From the NCBI GenBank assembly GCA_003222555.1, contig QHWL01000103.1, positions 300-8,463 on the forward strand: a DNA stretch of 8,164 nt, in the 5' to 3' direction. This stretch comes from Acidobacteriota bacterium (GTDB lineage Bacteria; Acidobacteriota; Vicinamibacteria; Vicinamibacterales; CAVVIG01). How positions within the stretch are numbered: the first letter of the stretch is position 1; each line of letters starts with the position of its first letter. The notes beneath the pieces were generated by a model. That model was not told the DNA's origin and searched no databases. It saw only the letters and a program-made list of their open reading frames with translations. Positions 5,297 through 8,164 of the stretch are shown piece by piece. A program made the position numbers and the translations under genes.

Positions 5297-8164
5297 TCAG
5301 AATCCGATCGCGAGGTTGATTCGCAAAATGCGCGGACTGAGGTTCTGCGCTAGCGCGTAGAAGCCGGTCTGCCCGGGTGACGCCGCGTTCCGGTTGCGAA
5401 CCAGCTCAGTGTTCGAGTTGAACCCGTTGAACAGGTCGCCGGCGATTTCGGCATTCATGTGCTGGAACGTGATCGTTTTCGACAGTCGGAGGTCCAGATC
5501 CCACAGGTTCGGGAGCCGGAACGTGTCGAGCGCCGGGCTGATGATCACACGAGGACTACCGTCGCGGCCCAACGCCGCAGTCCTGTAAACGGGGAACGGA
5601 TACCCCTGCCGGCCGAACAGGTTGCCGCTGACCATGATGGCGTGCGGGAACTCGTACCCGGCATTGCCATTGAACTGCCATTTCCCGTGAATAAAGATGT
5701 CGCCGGCGCCGCTGCCCGAGCTGCGGACCACGAACGGACCTCCGTTCACCAAAGGTTCCGTGTCCCTGGGGGTTGGGTTGCCCAAGCCGTCCACGAGCAC
5801 GTCGTAGCGCTCGGTCGGGTTGTTCCAGGCGGTGCCGATCCGCATCATCCAGTGATTCGACATCCGCTTGACCACCGAAGCCTCAATGCCCTGGTACTGG
5901 CTCCGATAGCCAGGGTAGTTGGTCTCGAACTGACCGTTCCCGCCGGCGGTCACCTTTGCCGCATCGGGGATGTAGGTCTGAACGCTGTACGACCCGCCAA
6001 GCGTCGGGAGCGTGCCGGTGAGAACCGGTCCGAGCAGATAATCCGACGCGACCAGATAACCGGTGGGCCCCGTACCGCGCCACGGCGTGAACCACTGATT
6101 GGCGCCCCAGTCGGTCGTACGCGTGAAGCTGTAGTTCACCTGGAGCCCTAAATTCGGCATGACCTCGCGATCCACACCGACGACGACCGATTGCGTCGTC
6201 GGCGCCTTCAGATTCGGATCGATCACGTTCGCCGACACGCCGGACGTGGGGGCGGCCGGGTTAAAGCCACCGAAGAAGCTGAGAAGGGTCGTCGTGTCGA
6301 CCTCGTTGGCTTCTGCCAGGTGATTGCCGTTCAGGTCCTTCCACGGGTATTCCGCGTACCCAGCAGTCCCACTCGGGTTGCTGAACTGAAGCGTGTTGGT
6401 GTCCAACTGTCCCGCGTACCGGCTGTAGCTGGCGCGGAGGATCGGTTTGTGAGCCGCATCGAGAGCGTACGTCAGACCGGCACGTGGCGACACATTGTTC
6501 CAGGTAAACGGCGAGCCGTAGCCCGCGAACTGGATGCCGGGCACCAGGTTGGCGAACGCTTTGTTGGACTGCGTGTTGCTCGGCAACGAAGCGCCCCATT
6601 GGCGGTCGTAGCGGACGCCGACATCGATCGTCGCGCGACCCTTCGTGATCGTGTCTCCAACGTAAAAGTCTGCGTACCTCGTTTGATCGGTCCCGAGACC
6701 CTCGCGGTACACGCGCGCACGCGTGTCGGTAACGGAGTTTTCGAGCGCAAGGATCATGTTGCCGGGGTAAAGCGTACCTGCGGTCGCCTTCGTCTGGCGC
6801 CAGCCCCAGCCGAACTTGATCTCGTGGGACGCGCCGCCCCAGGCGTGGAAGGAATTGCCGTCGAGACTGACTGTGGTCTGCGGACGGATGTTGATGCCCT
6901 GGCGCGTCGATCCGTAGGAGCTGGCCGTCACGAAGCTTCGGCCGGCGTTCTGGTCCAATCCCCCGTTCGGAAAGAGCCCAAATCCAGTGTTGTAGTACGC
7001 ATAGCGGCCCGACACGAACAGGTTCGAGCTGAAGATGTGGTTGTCCTCGAACTTCAGCAGACCATGCGGCCGCCCGTCCACGTAGAGACCTCCCTGCTCA
7101 TACGTTGCAGTTGGCGCGTCGAACAGGATTCCGCCGTCGCCCGGCGAGCGTCCGTGCTTCTCCTTCGCGCCGAGGAACCACAGCACGTTGAACATGTCGC
7201 TCTTGGTGGCTTGCCAATTGCCTTTGATGTTGGTGGTCTTCAGGATCGTCCGGTCGACGATATTGCCGGCCGACCGAACCAGCCGGATGTCTTGATCGGA
7301 CCAAGAGGCGTAGAACCACGCGTTGTCCTTCACGATCGGTCCGCCGAGCTCAAATCCGTAGTCCGCGATTTGTTTGTTGTGGTCTGCCGTGGCGCCCGTC
7401 ACGGCCGGCGTACGGGTGCGGAGCTCATCGGGAACGTTCTCGGCTTCCAACCTGTCGTTCGTGAAAAATCCTCGTCCCCCCCCTTTGAGCATGTTCGTTC
7501 CGCGCTTGACCACAAAGTTCAGTCCCACGCCGCCTGTCGGCTGACGGATGTCCTGGCCGCTCGTCGCCACCTGAATCTCTTGGAAGTTGCTGTAGTTGAA
7601 GTAGGTTGGCGAAGCACCAATGGCTGCCATATCCGTGATCACGACCCCGTCCAGCGTCCACACTGCGTCGGCAGGCCGCGTGCCCTTTGACTGGAAGTTC
7701 GACTGCTGGCCGGTTTCGTTGCCGGCGATGTTGACGCGGTCGACCATCACGCCCGGCACCGTACGAAGCAGTGCCCACGGATCGCGGGACGTCGGAATCT
7801 CGTTGAGCTCGTCGGATGTAAAGTTGGTCGCCGTGCCCGTGGTTTTCGCGTCGACGATCGGCGACTCGCCGGTCACCGTTAGCGTTTCCGCGACCGCCGC
7901 CACCGACAAGGTGATTGGCAATTCCACGTTTCTGCCGACGACGACGATCAGATCTTCGCGGACCAGCGTGGAGAAGCCCGTGAGCGCATCGGTCAGCTTG
8001 TACCGGCCGGGCGCCAGATTGAGGAACCGAAACTCGCCCGTCGATTCCGTCGTGAAGGTTTGTGTCGCGTCGACCCCTTGCAACGTGACCAAGACCCCTG
8101 GCAGAACGCCGCCTTGTTCATCTTTGATGGTGCCGGTGATGTTGCCGCCCTGAAGTTGCGCAAA
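5297..8164 (-). CDS. TonB-dependent receptor with carboxypeptidase regulatory-like domain, start of signal peptide outside window
   Basis: The frame is open from the right edge to a TGA at 5297-5299: 955 residues plus stop, with the true start off the window. The first visible residues, FAQLQGG, look like the end of a signal peptide, so only about 20-30 residues are probably missing. A TTG at 8092 is inside the first domain and is not the start. In visible-residue numbering, 6-92 form a CarboxypepD_reg-like domain (GTIKDEQGGVLPGV, then GEFRFLNLAPGRY). ETLTVTG at 93-99 is a TonB-box-like segment, followed by a plug with LRTVPGVMV and LDGVVITD. The beta-barrel ends in INLAIGF. Residues 610-621 (DLNGNHLAEANE) match an EF-hand-type calcium loop. 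There are no cysteines, unlike the other two receptors. An eight-G run (7476-7483) encodes part of KGGGRG near the plug/barrel border. Ligand unknown; the gene is convergent with the central receptor. Confidence 0.96.
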   Translation of the reverse strand, partial: FAQLQGGNITGTIKDEQGGVLPGVLVTLQGVDATQTFTTESTGEFRFLNLAPGRYKLTDALTGFSTLVREDLIVVVGRNVELPITLSVAAVAETLTVTGESPIVDAKTTGTATNFTSDELNEIPTSRDPWALLRTVPGVMVDRVNIAGNETGQQSNFQSKGTRPADAVWTLDGVVITDMAAIGASPTYFNYSNFQEIQVATSGQDIRQPTGGVGLNFVVKRGTNMLKGGGRGFFTNDRLEAENVPDELRTRTPAVTGATADHNKQIADYGFELGGPIVKDNAWFYASWSDQDIRLVRSAGNIVDRTILKTTNIKGNWQATKSDMFNVLWFLGAKEKHGRSPGDGGILFDAPTATYEQGGLYVDGRPHGLLKFEDNHIFSSNLFVSGRYAYYNTGFGLFPNGGLDQNAGRSFVTASSYGSTRQGINIRPQTTVSLDGNSFHAWGGASHEIKFGWGWRQTKATAGTLYPGNMILALENSVTDTRARVYREGLGTDQTRYADFYVGDTITKGRATIDVGVRYDRQWGASLPSNTQSNKAFANLVPGIQFAGYGSPFTWNNVSPRAGLTYALDAAHKPILRASYSRYAGQLDTNTLQFSNPSGTAGYAEYPWKDLNGNHLAEANEVDTTTLLSFFGGFNPAAPTSGVSANVIDPNLKAPTTQSVVVGVDREVMPNLGLQVNYSFTRTTDWGANQWFTPWRGTGPTGYLVASDYLLGPVLTGTLPTLGGSYSVQTYIPDAAKVTAGGNGQFETNYPGYRSQYQGIEASVVKRMSNHWMMRIGTAWNNPTERYDVLVDGLGNPTPRDTEPLVNGGPFVVRSSGSGAGDIFIHGKWQFNGNAGYEFPHAIMVSGNLFGRQGYPFPVYRTAALGRDGSPRVIISPALDTFRLPNLWDLDLRLSKTITFQHMNAEIAGDLFNGFNSNTELVRNRNAASPGQTGFYALAQNLSPRILRINLAIGF

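Noticed and set aside
6191..7690. A 499-codon plus-strand open frame antisense to the minus-strand receptor
   Set aside because: Its translation is Arg/Val-rich low-quality protein with no recognisable domain, and the opposite strand encodes a clear TonB-dependent receptor over the same bases. Long antisense frames are expected in GC-rich coding DNA.
8090..8092. TTG at 8092 as the start of the minus-strand receptor
   Set aside because: The frame continues upstream to the window edge with the conserved first strand of the regulatory-like domain and the end of a signal peptide.
1..8164. Search for CRISPR repeats, tRNA or rRNA, transposase, integrase, toxin-antitoxin or defence genes
   Set aside because: The four exported-protein genes occupy nearly all of the window, no gap exceeds about 250 bp, and none of the gaps shows such features.

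Overview
The window is GC-rich bacterial DNA, densely packed with genes for exported proteins. The layout and sequence style fit an Acidobacteriota genome, most likely of the Vicinamibacteria type. Three large TonB-dependent outer-membrane receptors of the carboxypeptidase-regulatory-domain (Oar-like) class surround one secreted protein of the uncharacterised 'WTPPRT-DGQPDLQGVW' family. I recall both protein types as strongly expanded in that phylum. The phylum call rests on that recollection and on no marker gene, so it is an inference.

Layout, left to right. (1) 1-717, plus strand: the C-terminal end of a TonB-dependent receptor whose front part lies before the window. (2) 718-816: a short convergent gap with a 12-bp palindrome. 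(3) 817-1875, minus strand: the secreted WTPPRT-family protein, with a strong ribosome binding site. (4) 1876-2121: a divergent gap holding the upstream regions of genes 2 and 3, with two nearly concentric inverted repeats. (5) 2122-5226, plus strand: a complete Oar-like TonB-dependent receptor of 1034 residues. (6) 5227-5296: a 70-bp convergent gap with a weak hairpin and a short direct repeat. (7) 5297 to the window end, minus strand: a third TonB-dependent receptor, complete except for the start of its signal peptide.

The first and third genes are clear paralogues of each other. The fourth is a more distant relative with no cysteine in the visible part, whereas the third has ten in its mature chain, all in the C-terminal 40 percent and spaced as five pairs. 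All three receptors end in an aromatic-terminal beta-signal for outer-membrane insertion. They would import or bind an unknown ligand using TonB/ExbB/ExbD energy encoded elsewhere. The secreted protein may act on or bind a related substrate in the periplasm or outside the cell, but only its position supports that link.

There are no RNA genes, mobile elements, CRISPR arrays or defence genes that I can support. I see no undescribed multi-gene system. The best leads are the paired-cysteine and calcium-loop architecture of the receptors and the dyad symmetry between genes 2 and 3.
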